Source of the DNA: Polyodon spathula
Taxonomy: Eukaryota > Chordata > Actinopteri > Acipenseriformes > Polyodontidae
DNA: 64,000 bases
Assembly: GCF_017654505.1 (NCBI RefSeq)
Contig: NC_054536.1
Span: 35,856,970 to 35,920,969, forward strand
Direction of reading: 5' to 3'
Under the pieces are notes generated by a model. That model worked only from the letters and a program-made list of their open reading frames with translations, searched no databases and had not been told where the DNA came from. Shown here one piece after another: positions 1 to 13,700 of this stretch. Position 1 is the stretch's first letter. Every line of letters starts with the position of its first letter. The position numbers and the translations under genes are program-made.

Positions 1-622
1 TGGTTAGAATAACTCCTAAAAATATAGGCTTAACTTTACTTTTAACAGTGTACAGTATATGCAGCATTCCCATCCCCGTATATTGTCACAGTACATGGTG
101 TTTTTAAAGTATTGATATTTAAGATATGTGATCACTTTAAATAACTTGTTGATCTTAAAAACATGGTCAAATGTCAAAGTTTATAGTTAATTTTTTGAAA
201 GTTTATTATACATATTAACAGCATAAAAAAAAAAAAATTAATACATTTTGACCTCCAAATGTTACCAATACTATTTCCTATAAGAGCATTTGTTTCCCAA
301 AAATATTTTTTGCCTGAAAGCGTCATACACTCCATTTATCATGTTAAGCATATTTTAACTTTGCATCTTTGTGAAACATCCAGTCTGACTTGTTTTAAAA
401 AGATGAAACCTGCAGAGCCCTAGGACAATTAGGATCTGGGATATAACCATGTGGGGAAAAAAACCCCAAAAAACTACCAATTATATGGCAAAACATGCAT
501 TGCAGAATTGCACATAAATATAGTAACATATCAGAAGTTATAAAAAGTACTGCAGCTTTTCTATATAGGAATCTGTGCTTTTAGTCCCCTCTTATTTTCA
601 GTGCTGCTTTTCCTCCCCTCAG
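1..622 (+). other. ECI2 upstream intron, no feature seen
   Basis: AT-rich intron sequence leading to the acceptor at 621-622. No repeat family or regulatory element is recognised. Confidence 0.6.
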
Positions 623-785
623 ACTGGTGCAAAGTTTGCGTTTGCCAGTGTTTCAGCTGCACACAACTGGAGCTGCAATGGGAGCAACACAGGAGGATTT
701 CAATCAAGCAAAGGACCAATTAAAGACGTTAAAAAATGATCCTGGGAATCAAGCCAAACTACAGATCTACGCACTTTTTAAACAG
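623..785 (+). CDS. ECI2: ECI2 exon, start of ACBP domain
   Basis: An AG acceptor at 621-622 and a GT donor at 786 bound 54 codons with one leading base, ending in YALFKQ. It covers the end of the targeting region and the first ACBP helices. An in-frame ATG at 678 sits where the shorter (non-mitochondrial) form begins in other vertebrates; use of it here is inference. Confidence 0.92.
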
Positions 786-3700
786 GTAATGCTTTTTGTC
801 TATGATGTGGTTTCTGTTTCAGGTTTCGTTAAAATATGTTTTCTGTGATACACTGTATTTACAGCGGAGAAATTAACTAGCATATGAACTAGGAGAACTG
901 TTTGTTTAATAGTTGTGAAACTCACTATGACCTATCTTTAGCACAAGTTACTGGGTGAATCATTATGTGAGTTTATATAGAGGCTGTCTGTCTGTCTGAT
1001 TTGTGTTTTATCTTGAACACATTTTTCCCATATATAAATAATCTATTATTATCTCTGCTGGGGATGAAATCCCCTGCGAAGGGAATGTACTGTAGTTGAG
1101 TCACACTTCACGTATGTATCTGGACAACCGCTTATCAAATCATAATGTAACTTTGTGTTACCTTTATTTTAGCACAACTAAAATTAAGTAAAGAGTATCA
1201 GATTCTGGATATAGGCCTATATAGAGCTGTCTGTCTGTCCTTTTATTCTTTAAGATCTTGAAATCCTGCTGATGTATGTCAGGATATCCAAACATGAGAA
1301 GATAATGCTTCTCCCAGCACTAGAGCTTTAAGACAATGCTTCTCCCAGCACTAAAGCTTACAGTTTGTGTTCATCATGCCTGGATTAACTTTTAAACTAA
1401 CAAGGACACTTTGTAAATATGAATTCTGCAGTAATATATAAACAAATGTCATCAAGCCAGAAAAGGCTCAATTAAATGTAAAAAATAAATCCATGCTGCT
1501 CTGTAACACGAACAAAAAACAGCCTGCAGTTTGTTTTTGTCTCTTTACTGGTAGGCCCTGCTTGAATAATCCAGCTCAATAGTGAAGTTATTTTTTTATT
1601 AGAAGGAATTACACAATGGGCTGTAAAGGGGTTAATGAGCCTGTGGGGGACCATTCCCAGAGTTAAACTTTGTACCATGTCAGCAGCTTCAGGCCATGTG
1701 ACATCACTGCCTGCCAAGAGCTCTTAACCTTATTTTTTAGGCTACATACGTAACTATCAAGAGCTGTCCATGACTTGCTGAACAAGTGCTTTTTATGCCT
1801 GCTAATGGGAGAACATTTCAAAAGTGGGTCTCACTGTTTCAGGGTTTTTTTTTTTTTCTGCGAAAGCCTACATTATTTTTTAGACACAAGTGTCCTTGAG
1901 AATGTAATCATTTTTGTTCCCATGCCTGTTTTGCTTTACTAATTCTAACACTATAAAAGGCTTATTTGCTTTTCAGTTATTTTACTGTAAGTATGAACGA
2001 TTCATGAAATGTCCGATAATGATTCAGGTGTTAGCATAGTACAAACCTCAGAGCAATTGAGAGCCTAGTCATTGTTCTGAAACAAAGCTTTGATAAAAAA
2101 AATAAAATAAATGCCAAGGTCAATGGGAAATTGTGAATGCAGAACATGCAAGCCAAGTATGCCTTGGTTGAGAGATGTTATTTTGCGGGTATCTGTAATC
2201 CTTTTATAAGAACCTTATCTACTGCTGCTTTGTCGGCTGCTCAGTGACCTTTGTTCATGTATTTCAACAGGCTACACAGGGACCCTGTAATGCTCCAAAG
2301 CCAGGCATGCTCGACTTTGTTAACAAAGCTAAATGGGATGCCTGGAAATCCCTCGGTAGCTTGTCTCTGGTAAGTGAAGACAAACCCCAAATGGCCTGGC
2401 CATTTCCTACAGTACAATAGATGTAAAAAATAAATAAATAAATAATAACAATAATAAAATACTGGTTCTTAGAGTAAGTAGCAGGCTTTCATAACATTTA
2501 GAATTATACATCCCCACGTGTTGCTACAACTGTTTAAATAATGTACCTGTGATTTTTCTTTTCATTGTTAACATCCTGACAACTTTTTACACTTTGAGTT
2601 TTAAACTCTGTTTCAAAGCTCTTTTCAAAATGACCGCTCTAGTGCACTGGAGTTTGAGATCTGCTCTCTAAATCAGTGCAGGAAGAGCGATTGTTAAAAT
2701 TAAAAAGACATAAGTTCCCTGACTTTTCTGCTCCGCACCACATCATGGATCATTCTTGCTGTGTTACCTGTTTGACAATGTGGGCAATAGTCCTTGCACA
2801 ACCCATGCACTAGAGCGGCCATTTACTGCATATAAGCTGCAGGTTAAGTATAGTTAACAAAAGGCCTGCATGCACAAATTATATAGCCTATTTTTGATAT
2901 TTAAAAAAAAAAAAAAAAAGGTACCGATAATGCACTAGTACCAATAAAGAAATGATAATATTGTATTTCTTATTGATCGCCTTTCTGTAACAATATAAAG
3001 CATCCTGACTCCAAACACAGAAATTGTATTTGTTATAATCTACCTTCCAAAAATGTGGTTGACAGAAAGGTAAATTGGTAAGTTTGCATGAGGTGGACTA
3101 AGAGGGCGCGGAAAAATCATGGATCGAGAATTCAGTCGGTTATTTACCAGTCACAAACATGCATTGCCAGTGAGTGGATTCAACTGTAGTTAGTTTGTTT
3201 GTTTTGTTTTATTTTAAATTTGAATGAAAACTTCGACCTATTGGTCACGTGTTTCTGTCAATTTCCAGGTCAAGTCCTTTAACCTTGTCTATCAAATACA
3301 AATTTAAGTTTACTGCATCACACATTTTTTTTTAAATTGTCTATGCAAGATCTGCATTGTAAATATTTAACAACTGTGCCTATTACAGGAGGATGCCAGG
3401 CAGCAATATGTGGACCTTGTAGCATCTTTGGTGTCAGCAGAGGCACCCCCCGAGGCTGCAGCGGCTTCTTCGGGTAGCAAGCCAGCTTTTGAGACGCTTG
3501 AACTAATTTCAGAGAACAACATTACCACCATTCGATTAAACAGACCCGACAAGAAGAACGCAATCACTGTTGCGGTAAGACAATGGAGTGGTGTCAGATC
3601 TCAATAGTAACCCTTTAAATGCATTAATAATACTGGAGACTTTTATATTAGAGTAAGTGTCTTTCAAATTACAGTTACTGTTTTTATGATGTTTTCAATA

Positions 3701-6700
3701 ATTCTGATTTGTTCTTATTGCAGTTGTTTTAAAAAAATATATATATTTTTTTTTTAAAATTTTTTTATTTTTAGGAACTGCTTAGACATACGTAACCAAA
3801 GCCAGAGCTCTTTTTAGAAGCAAGAGCTGGTTCCAGCTAACGATCGCCTAGTTTGGATAAACTTTCCCAATGTATTGCTGGCAATATACTGCTAAGCACC
3901 AGAAGACACTGGTGCTTCCTAATATAAATACATTTCGGTTGATCTAGCTGATGTAACATATGACAGATGTCTATGACAGGCAGCTAGAGTTGAAGAACAG
4001 TGCATGGACTGAGGTTAAAATAAAGAATAAAAAAAAAAAAAACACTTAACAATACAGTCTGTAATACAGTAGCTATCGTTTTGTAGTTATTTCACACTTA
4101 CTGAGGCCATATGGGTTATTTGGTTACCCTCATTGGTGTATTCTGTATTTGTGCTGCAGTTTTAATGATTCCCAAATATCTAGGAGAACCACTTCTCTGT
4201 TTGTGATGAAACTTAGTTATCATATTTTTTTTTTTTTGGTCACAATTTAAGGAGTATCAGAATCTGGGCATATAAGATAAATGTCAGTCTGTCTATGTAC
4301 ATAGTCAAATATTGTCATATCTACATCTATATGTTTTTGTTATTTTAATGCTGGACTAATGTTAAAAACATGTATTATCATTGAAGTTAGGTAATTAACT
4401 AAATGGTACATACAGACAGGTAAACAACAAAGACAAAGTAATGTCTGACTTGTTAACTGTATTGTATTTGCTTAGTTAGACTAACAATTTGGTTGCAGTT
4501 GTTTTAACAAGATAAACACCTGACAATGTATATTAAAGTTATTTTGAAGTCCAACTAGCTTGATGCTTGATGTGTCAAAAAAAACCACTGTGGTATCAGG
4601 AGAGTCTTCATTTGATTTTCTTTTCATCAATATAGATGTACAATGAGATTATTCAAGCGCTTGAACAAGCTGCAAAGGATGACTCTGTAATAACCGTGCT
4701 GACAGGTACCCTTCTGCTTCAGAATAAATATTTTTGCAGCTATTCATGTCTTGTGCCTGTGTTCAAACAGCCAACTTTGGAGAGATTCAGCATCGAATAA
4801 CCTTTTGTAATCATTGCTGCTGCTTGATTCTTCTTTTTTTATTTTAATAGCTTTGTAAGATAAGTAATTATTCAAATGCAGCTGTAAAATATAAGTAGGG
4901 CTTGAACTTTTCTGTTTTTAATTTCCAGATCTCTACCTCCCCCTTTTTAAATGTTTGAATTAGTTGTTAAGCTGTCTCTGCATCCTAACAAACATTGCTA
5001 AAATCAAGGAGGTTTGAAATGATGGATTGGCTATCGGTGTACACTCCGAAATGAGTATTTTATGCTGAAAAGAAAATCTGTTGGGATAACTGTTAAACAA
5101 GTGAAAATAACAAAAACACAATTATTAACTCGCTGAGTGCAAGCATTAAATGCAATTAGGATCAGCAATAAGCAATTATCGTAATTTGTCACATCTGTTT
5201 GAAATAAAAATGAAACGGAACAGTCCGGCTCTGTCAATGTATAAAGGAAAGTGACGTTTTGTACTTGGCATCTTTTTCTGAGTTTAATTAGGAACAGAAC
5301 AGGCTCAAAATAAGATGTCGTGATCAAAAATAAAACTGGAAAACTTCAAGCCCTAAATATAGGTTTAAACATACTTTCTTTGCCATACATTTATACATGT
5401 TACATAAGCAGAATATTGAACATATGATCATCAGAGGGCTGTGGTTATTTCACACACGAGGAATAACTACAGTGCTCTATGAACGTTTAAGGCATATCAT
5501 CTACCTGTCCAAAAATACCTGGTATGTACAAAAGCAACCAACTAAGCATAAAGGTTCAAACATCCATTTATTATATGTTGTGCCACTTGAAAAACAACAA
5601 GATTTTTTCCACTCTTGATTGCCTGCCTCTCCTAAAATATCCTTGGGTATTAATGTGATTTTGTATATGATATTAGTGTTTAGAGCTGTCTATAAAACAA
5701 CTGGGAAACCCCTGGCAGTACCCTTAGATTTCCCCAAAAGTGTGTTCCTGATCAGATTTCAATGTTTGGTGGGATGGTTAGTCTTAACTGGATTGTATTT
5801 AATAAATTTCTTTTTAAAACTTTAAAACAAAGTTTTTGAGTGCACCAGCATTTTGCTATATATGAATCTGGAGGGGGATATTTAAGTAAGATGTATGTGA
5901 TCAGGTGGTGAAACTACCAATTTGCATGCAAGACTCAATTATTGACAGCTTTGTTATCATGCATGCTGTTCAATGGTTACCTCCAAGGAGCATGTTAACC
6001 TTTTTTTATTTTGCCTTTAGGCAACGGTGATTATTACTGCAGTGGGAACGACCTGAATAACTTCACAAATATTCCAGCTCAAGGTTTGGAACAGATGGCA
6101 AAGGATTCAGGAGAACTACTCAAGTAAGAATCGGAGGAAAGCAATGGCTATACTTCAGACCCTCAGACCACTTTCACTGTTCAGCCAGCAAGGCGGCACA
6201 TTATTCTCCTAATGATTAAATGCCAAACCCCTCATTTTAGTAACGGAAAGGAATGTATTAGAGTAGAACAAACAGATTGCCTTTGTATAATCTTTATTTG
6301 ATAATTGATTTAGTACTTGTTGATGAACACCTGTCACAATTCCAAATTTTTAGGCAACCACCCCAAGCAAATGTAAGTAAACAAAATTATTTTATATCTA
6401 ATTACTTTTACAAAAGAGAATTGGAAAGAGATTGCGATTAAAAGGTGAAAGCTCAGTTAAGGTCAGCGGAGCCGGCAAAGAATTAAAAAAAAAAAAAAAA
6501 AGTCTGACTGTTGTGAGTAGCTATCTATAATCCTTAAGAGGTCAATATGCGTGTGATCACTGTGTCATCTCCATCGCTAAACAGTTACTTCAGAGCAATG
6601 GAAATGAAAGTGTGATAATCCAGAGATGCTGTTTACACTTGGTTGGTGAAAGTTGCTTAAATTACATTAACACTCCTAAAATGCACCAAAGTAAAGCGGG

Positions 6701-7649
6701 GTGTAATATACAAAATGAAGATACGATTCAACACCTAGAAAACATGAAAAGGCAAACTGAAAAGGTTCTAAGTAGATACCTTAAGGGGAGAGGGGGGAAG
6801 GGGGGGGTATTTTATTAAAGTATCAAAGCACTGTACAGTAGATGGCAGAAAAAAATAACAAACCACAATACATTTGTATAGCATGCCACACATAAAACTG
6901 CCAACCACTTAAATAAGTGTACACAATACAAAAGCAGCAATTTTAAAGTTACACTAAAGCCCACTAAGATAAGAAAGCCATTTTATAGAAGTGCGTTTTT
7001 AGTCTTTACTTGGAAACTGACGGTCCCAGATTCCCTGACAAACGAAGGCAGAGCATTCCATAATTTAGAAGCTCTACAAGAAAAAGCCCTACCGTGTTGC
7101 TTTTGTTGACCCTTGGAATAACCAGCAGCCACGCATCCTGTGATCTCAGAGTGTGGTTTGGAAGGTATGGGGTCAGTAACTCCTGCAAATAACTAAGTGC
7201 TAATCCATTCAGGACCTAGTAAGTTAATAACAAAATCTTAAAATCAATTTTGTACTGCACAGGGAGCCAGTATAAAAAGGACAAAACGGGTAATATGATC
7301 ACTTTTCCTGGTTTTAGTCAGAATTAACAGCGGTATTCTGAACAAGCAGCAAGCGGGACACCACACGTTTTTGGGATACCAGAAAAAAGTGCATTACAAT
7401 AATCAACTGTAGATGAAACAAAGGTATGCATTAGTCTCTTGGCATCAGATATGGAAATAATTGGTCTAAGTTTGGCTATATTTCTCAAATGGTAAAAAGA
7501 TACTTTACTAAGTTCCCTATTCTAGTCTCAAATGATAGATCAGGATCAAAGATAACCCCCAAACTGAGGCAGATTTCCCCAAATTTCTAGTTTGTTAGGG
7601 TTAGGAGTGGGCTTTAAACCACATGGGCTGTTGTAGCTTCAGCTTCAGA

Positions 7650-7703
<54 letters not shown>

Positions 7704-10700
7704 GTATTGGTATCTCAAACTGGGCCATGTTCTTGCTAAACGTTGCTTAGAGATGTGTGTAGAGGATAAGTACTTGAGACCTTAGTAGCTCCTCTGCGAT
7801 TTGAGATGTTTTCATGCTCTACTGGGCAATGTGGTCTGAGGGTTTTCATGTCCAGCTTTGCTACTGTATTACTGTGTGACTTCATGGTAAGCTGTTTGAC
7901 AGTTGGCTGATATGTGACAGGTTCCACAAAATCTTTGTTTTTTGTATATAGGCTATTAAAAAAAAAAAAAAACAACAACAAAACAAACACACACACAGTG
8001 CCAATACTAACATATTTGCACCAATAATAATAGGACATGCAATACCATTTTTTTCTGCAGGGACTTTGTGAATGCTTTCATTGATTACCCTAAGCCACTG
8101 ATTTCACTGGTTAATGGCCCAGCTGTTGGGATATCAGTCACTGTGTTGGGATTGTTTGACGTTGTCTACGCCACAGACAGGGTAAGTCTTGTGTCTCACA
8201 GCTTGGAGAAAGTGGGACTGTAGAACCTTAAAAGGAATGCAACGACAGTTTGGATACAGAGTAATGCATTCTTGGCAGAAAGGTGATTTTCCTACCTTTT
8301 CTAATCCGGTCATTACTTTGTGTTGCTGGAAACTGCAGTACTGCCTACAAGGCTGATGTTTTGACCAACATTTGTTCTTCATTTGGGATTGTTTTATTAA
8401 AATAAAATGAACCGATTAGAACCCATGGTGCTCTTTACTAAGACACTGGGCAAAGAGTACAAATAAAGAAAAGATTTAGAAGATTAGTTGGAAAGATTTA
8501 GTTGAGGAAATACTGAAATGGGACACGAGTCGAGTTACTTAATGAAAGCAAACCTTTAATCGCTGCAGTCGCTTTCAAAAGTAGCCCCAGCAGCTGCATT
8601 GTAAACAAGCAAGCGAGTTCAAGAAGACTCTGAATAGATGTAAATAAGGGATACAAAGTGCAGCTTACATGTAAATGGGCTATGATTAATTTAGTGTTTC
8701 TGCTAGTGCTGTTTAATATTTTTGAAACCCATTTATATAAATTTGAGTTTGACCTGATGCAGATAGACTTGCACTTGTTTATAAATACAAGTTGTAATAT
8801 ACTCCCCTCTGTGGCTATTCATTCTACTTCATAAAGATTGTCAAACATATTTCTGATGTGTGAAATGAATTGCATTCGAACCATCAATCTCAGACCTGTT
8901 GCAGTCAGACTAAGAAGAAGCAGTACCACTTTCGCTAGTTCAACTAATTTCCTCTATTGTGAACAGACTGGTAGGCAGAGCTCAGCTAGCAACCTAGCAT
9001 GTTTGGCATGGCAACAAGAAAACATTGTAAACTGTTTTGTTCAGTTTAGTTTTTTTGAAATTTGAATTTGAAACAGTGCTGGATGATTTAGTAGGTGTAT
9101 GCCTTGAGAGATTCACATTTTATAAAGTGTATTTTTTAGTTAGGTGGGGGAGGGTGTATCAACAGTGTTTTTTTAAATACTCTGATTGGTGAGTAGCAAA
9201 CAACAATCCTTAAGGTAGAGGTTCCTAAACGTTTTTCCTTTGCAACCTCTTTTGAGACTTCATGTACGTGACCCCAGGAAGGAACCACAAAACATGGCGA
9301 CCAGTGCATTAACCCTTTGAGGTGCGGACCAGTTCCGACATTACAATTTTCCCTTAACGGTACAATGTCGGACCCTGTCCCACATCAGAAAGACTTCAAG
9401 CACGGGTCTCTAGTCTTTTTTTTCTCAAGAAAAAAAGCTGAGAAAACCTTTCAATGGCTGAGTGAAACCGATAGGAGCCAAGAGAAGATGAAAAAAAGGG
9501 CAGATCTGAGCAATACACATAGCCCCTCCACTGAGATAAAGCGGACAATAAACAAACACGATAGCTGCTTCTGCATCCAGCGCTCCAAGAATCCGAGATT
9601 CGCAGAGCTTTTTGAGATGCTATAGTAATAAAATAATGACCTGGCTCACTTATCGAAGAGATTGGCGGTGAGTGATCAGGAGAGGATTTATCAGTATGCA
9701 CGACTGTGAAGAGGTATGTGATAAATATAGAGAACAAGGGATGGGGCGGGGCTGGAGATGCAGTACTGAGGGTCCTGTCGATATACAGTGCCATTTACAC
9801 CTGTTTTACTGTGAAAAAATAAATAAATAAACTCCGTGTGAAATAAACGGCGTGTGTGAAAATAAATTGGACCTGACAAACCTCGCAGGCATTGAATAAA
9901 TGGACCCCAAAGGGTTAATACGTTATTTAATGTACTCGACAAGTCTAATGTGACACGCGGGCTTGCGACACAGCTTCTCAGAATCCAGCAGTGTTAAAAC
10001 CGCACATCTAGTTTCTGACGTTACATCCACGGTGGTTTGATACAGAGACTTGATGCGCACAAGTGTGGCGAGTCCAGCATCACACAAATAAGTGCTGGCA
10101 ATCAGTTTTAAGGTACGTGTTGAGAGACAGAATATTCACTGTTGACAGTGAACCAGAACTCTAGGAGAGAAAGTCGGACATATGTTTCTTGCAAGTGTCA
10201 ATCACAGGAAATTTTAGTCAGCTGTTAGATTTCAGCTGTTGGCAAATCCATGGCATTGTGGTTTTGCACCCAATCTTATTTTGTCATGTCTAAGTTGGGG
10301 GTGGGGTGGGAAATGAGACAAGACGCAAACTGTGTCTCCAGTTGGCTGAGATGCTCAGCCACGACCTATGTGGGAGGCTGAATAATTTCATTGTCAGCCA
10401 TGAAAACAAAGTTGTGGGAAGGATTCATGGTTTGATTTCAATACATATTGTTCCAGAAAGCAATTTTTTTCATGAATGCTGTGATTCGATCACAGCTGAA
10501 AGATGTCGGTGTTCTTTCCTTGCAAACCTGCATTCAGTTCTTTCAGTTTGGCAAATATCTGTGGCATGTGCAAGAAGGAACGTTTTATTTTGATCAAAGA
10601 CGATTTTTTTTTTTTCAGTCCATCGCATAGGCAAGCAGCTGTTCTCAGTTAAAAAAAATCATTGTAGTACCCTTCCTTTTTGAGAGTCAACGAGCTTCAG

Positions 10701-13700
10701 TGTGGAACAACAACACGTTGTGATCGGACCCCATGTCTTCATACAGTTTTGCAAACAGACGCGCGTGAAGAGGGTGAGGCTTGAAGTCGTAGTTGCTTTC
10801 AGTGGATCATCCAAAATTGAGAATTGCACTCTCTCATACGTATGGCACAAAAGCTAAGAATTGTGCATCACGCCCTTCAGTGCTCAAATCAACTTGAAGT
10901 GCAAAAGCATCCTTGTTTTTCGGACGTTCCACCAGCATGTTTTCTTGATTTGTTGTTATCACCTCGATCCTTTGCTTCAGTGTTGTTGGAGAGAGGTATT
11001 GCTGTTTGTTTGCCTCAGTTTCTTCACATGTTGTTTTCACCATAACAACTGCAGCGGGCAAAATGATTTTGGTTTCCCCAATTATTCCTTGTGAAGGGTT
11101 TTCAAGTGTCGCTGCAGTTTATTTGGCTGCGTGTTTCGCTAGATAACACCTTGTGACATTGGGCGTTTTGGCTTTTTTTCATTTTTCACAAATGCACTGG
11201 TGAAGCCATACTCAAGGAAAGCCTCATTGTATTTGCGAGCAAGTTTCTTGCCCTCTTCTTGTTTTCTATTCATATTCAAATCCGTAGACTTACTGTTGGA
11301 AGTTGATGCTGTTCATTTAAAAAAAAAAAAAAATATCCATGGCAATCTTCTATCACAATTAGCAAATCAAAGAGAGGGTGGAATGGGGCGTCTTTCAATG
11401 ATGTGCTTTTGAGACTAGCGAGTGGGAGGGCCGTATTTGGTAAGGGAGTGTCACACCAGACCAGTCAGACCAGAAGCAGGAAACAAGCAACAGAGAGGTG
11501 GAGTTTGGTGGAGCTGAGCGAATGCTTTCGCTCAGCATTTAATAAATAAACAGAACAGAAAATAAAAAGGTTGTAACAAACAAATACAGGACACTGCACT
11601 CGTCGCCAAAACAAAAAGACAAACAACGAACTATACAGACAAAACACGGTGAGCAGATTGAACTACTTATTACTTTTACAATGATTACCCCGTCTCCTAT
11701 CCCGTTCTCCACTCACCGAACACACAGCCCAGAGTAGGTGAAAACATGCAGCTTTTATGTAGCTGTACCGAGACTCAATTGGTAATCGTTCAATTGGAGT
11801 CGCGGTACAACTGCACGTTAAATAAAGTGCAATTCCCCGTGCTCACATATTACTTTTTACTTGCACGTGAAGTGCTGTACAATCCCGTGCCTAAATACAA
11901 TTATACATTTTTAAAAACACGTGAAACACAGACCCGTTTATATCTTGTGTACCAATGCATATACACCACCATTTAACAACCGGAGGCTTCAAGGGGCCCA
12001 CAGGTCGTAAGGCTGTTGGCAGCAATGCTGACAGCGGGGTGGCATACTCCTGCCACTCTTCTGCTGCTGGTGGCAATGCCGGCAGCTTCCCAGCTGACAG
12101 CGGAAATGCCATCAGCAGAGACATTAATAGTCCCCAGTCTGGCTCCTCCAGCCGGGGTAGTCCTGGCAGCGGAAAAGGTTGCTTAGGGGGTGGTCTCCTG
12201 ACCTCCCCCCTTCTTCGTAGCCGGCAGCTCCCCTTGGTGGGGCTCTGACCACAGTACTTCCTGCTGCGATGCGGCACAACAGGCAGCACCGGGCGAAACG
12301 AGACAGGCATCCTTGGGCGAAGCGAGGCAGGGAGTCAGGACAAGCTGGAGTGTGGGTGTTGGCCCTCTTCTCGGCCACTGCGGCCGGGCGGCTTTTCCCC
12401 GTGCTTCCCTCAGCAGCCTATGCAAAGGCTGCTGAGGACCTCCAGCATCTAGTCCTGGTCCCTCTGGTGAAGGGAGAGGCAGCTCCTGCTCCTCTCCCCC
12501 TGATGATGATGGAGGCAGAGGCAGCTCCAGCTCCTCTCCTCGTGATGGTGGGGGAAGTGATACCAGCAGGCATTCATCCTCTGCTGGTGGGGGAAGTGAT
12601 ACCAGCAGGCATTCATCCTCTGCTGGTGGGGGAAGTGATACCAGCAGGCATTCACCCTCTGCTGGTGGACAGGGACCCAGCAGGCATTCACCCTCTGCTG
12701 GTGGGGGAGTGCACCAGCAGCTCATGCACCCTCTGCTGGTGGACGATGGAGGTGGCAGGCATGTAATCCTCTGCTGGTGGCGGAGGCAGAGGCAGCTCCT
12801 GCTGCTCTGTTCCTGGCGATGGAGGTGGCGGAGACGTGTAATCTCTTGCCGTTGAAGGTGGCGGAGACAGGCAGCTCCTGCTGCTCTGCTTCTGCCGATG
12901 GAGGTGGCAGAGGTGTGTAGTCTCCTGGCGGTGGAGGTGGGAGCGGCGGGTAGTCTACCCTTATTACAGGGGACTGGTGCGGCTCTCCCTCATTTGCAGA
13001 GGACTGGTGCGGCTCTCCCTCACTTGCAGGGGATGACAGCAGAGGGGTCTCTCCCTCTGGCGCTGGAGACGGCACCAACGGCTCCTCTCCCTCTGGCTGT
13101 GGAAGCAAAACCAGCAGGCATTCTTCCTCTGCTGGTGGAGACTTGGGTGGTGGACGCTCTGCCTTCCTCCTCCTTTCACCTTCTCTGCCTCCTTCTCCCC
13201 TTCCTCTCCTGGGCCAGTTCCTCCTCTCCCTCTTGGTAGGGGCAGCGGAAGGGACAGTTGGCGAACAGATGGTCCTGGTCGCAGAGGAGGCACCCCGGCT
13301 ATGGCTTGTTAAATCGCCATGGATGTCTGGCCATTAGGCGGCACTCCTCCCTGTCCTTCACCTCTTTATCCTCCTTCCATCACATTTTATTTATTTATTT
13401 TGTAATCATTTTTTTTCTTTTTCCCTCAAAAACTGTGGTTCCTGCTCTGGTCTGACACTTGGAGGCGCTGTTATCACACTTCTCACACCACGTGTCACAA
13501 AGACGGCCGGAATGGGTGACGTCAGACCAGAAGCAGGAAACAAGCAACAGAGAGGTGGCGTTTGGTGGAGCTGAGCGAATGCTTTCGCTCAGCATTTAAT
13601 AAATAAACAGAACAGAAAATAAAAAGGTTGTAACAAACAAATACAGGACACTGCACTCGTCGCCAAAACAAAAAGACAAACAACGAACTATACAGACAAA

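Larger units (their letters stand above)
6533..7745 (+). repeat. Dispersed repeat interrupted by a LINE, copy 1
   Basis: 6533-6806 and 7604-7745 align with 14264-14615 (shared blocks gtgatcactgtgtc-like, gtgataatccagag-like, and tagcttcag near the end). The middle is absent from the second copy and is the LINE annotated at 6807-7603. A (TA)n tract at 7656-7695 sits near the end of this copy only. Confidence 0.65.

Noticed and set aside
12547..12720. Regularly spaced repeats resembling a CRISPR array
   Set aside because: They are contiguous 39-bp coding repeats without unique spacers, in a vertebrate genome.
12183..13293. Overlapping open frames on both strands, as if a novel repetitive protein gene
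   Set aside because: They lie between two LTRs with shared target duplication and have broken frames; better explained as a retroelement gag remnant.
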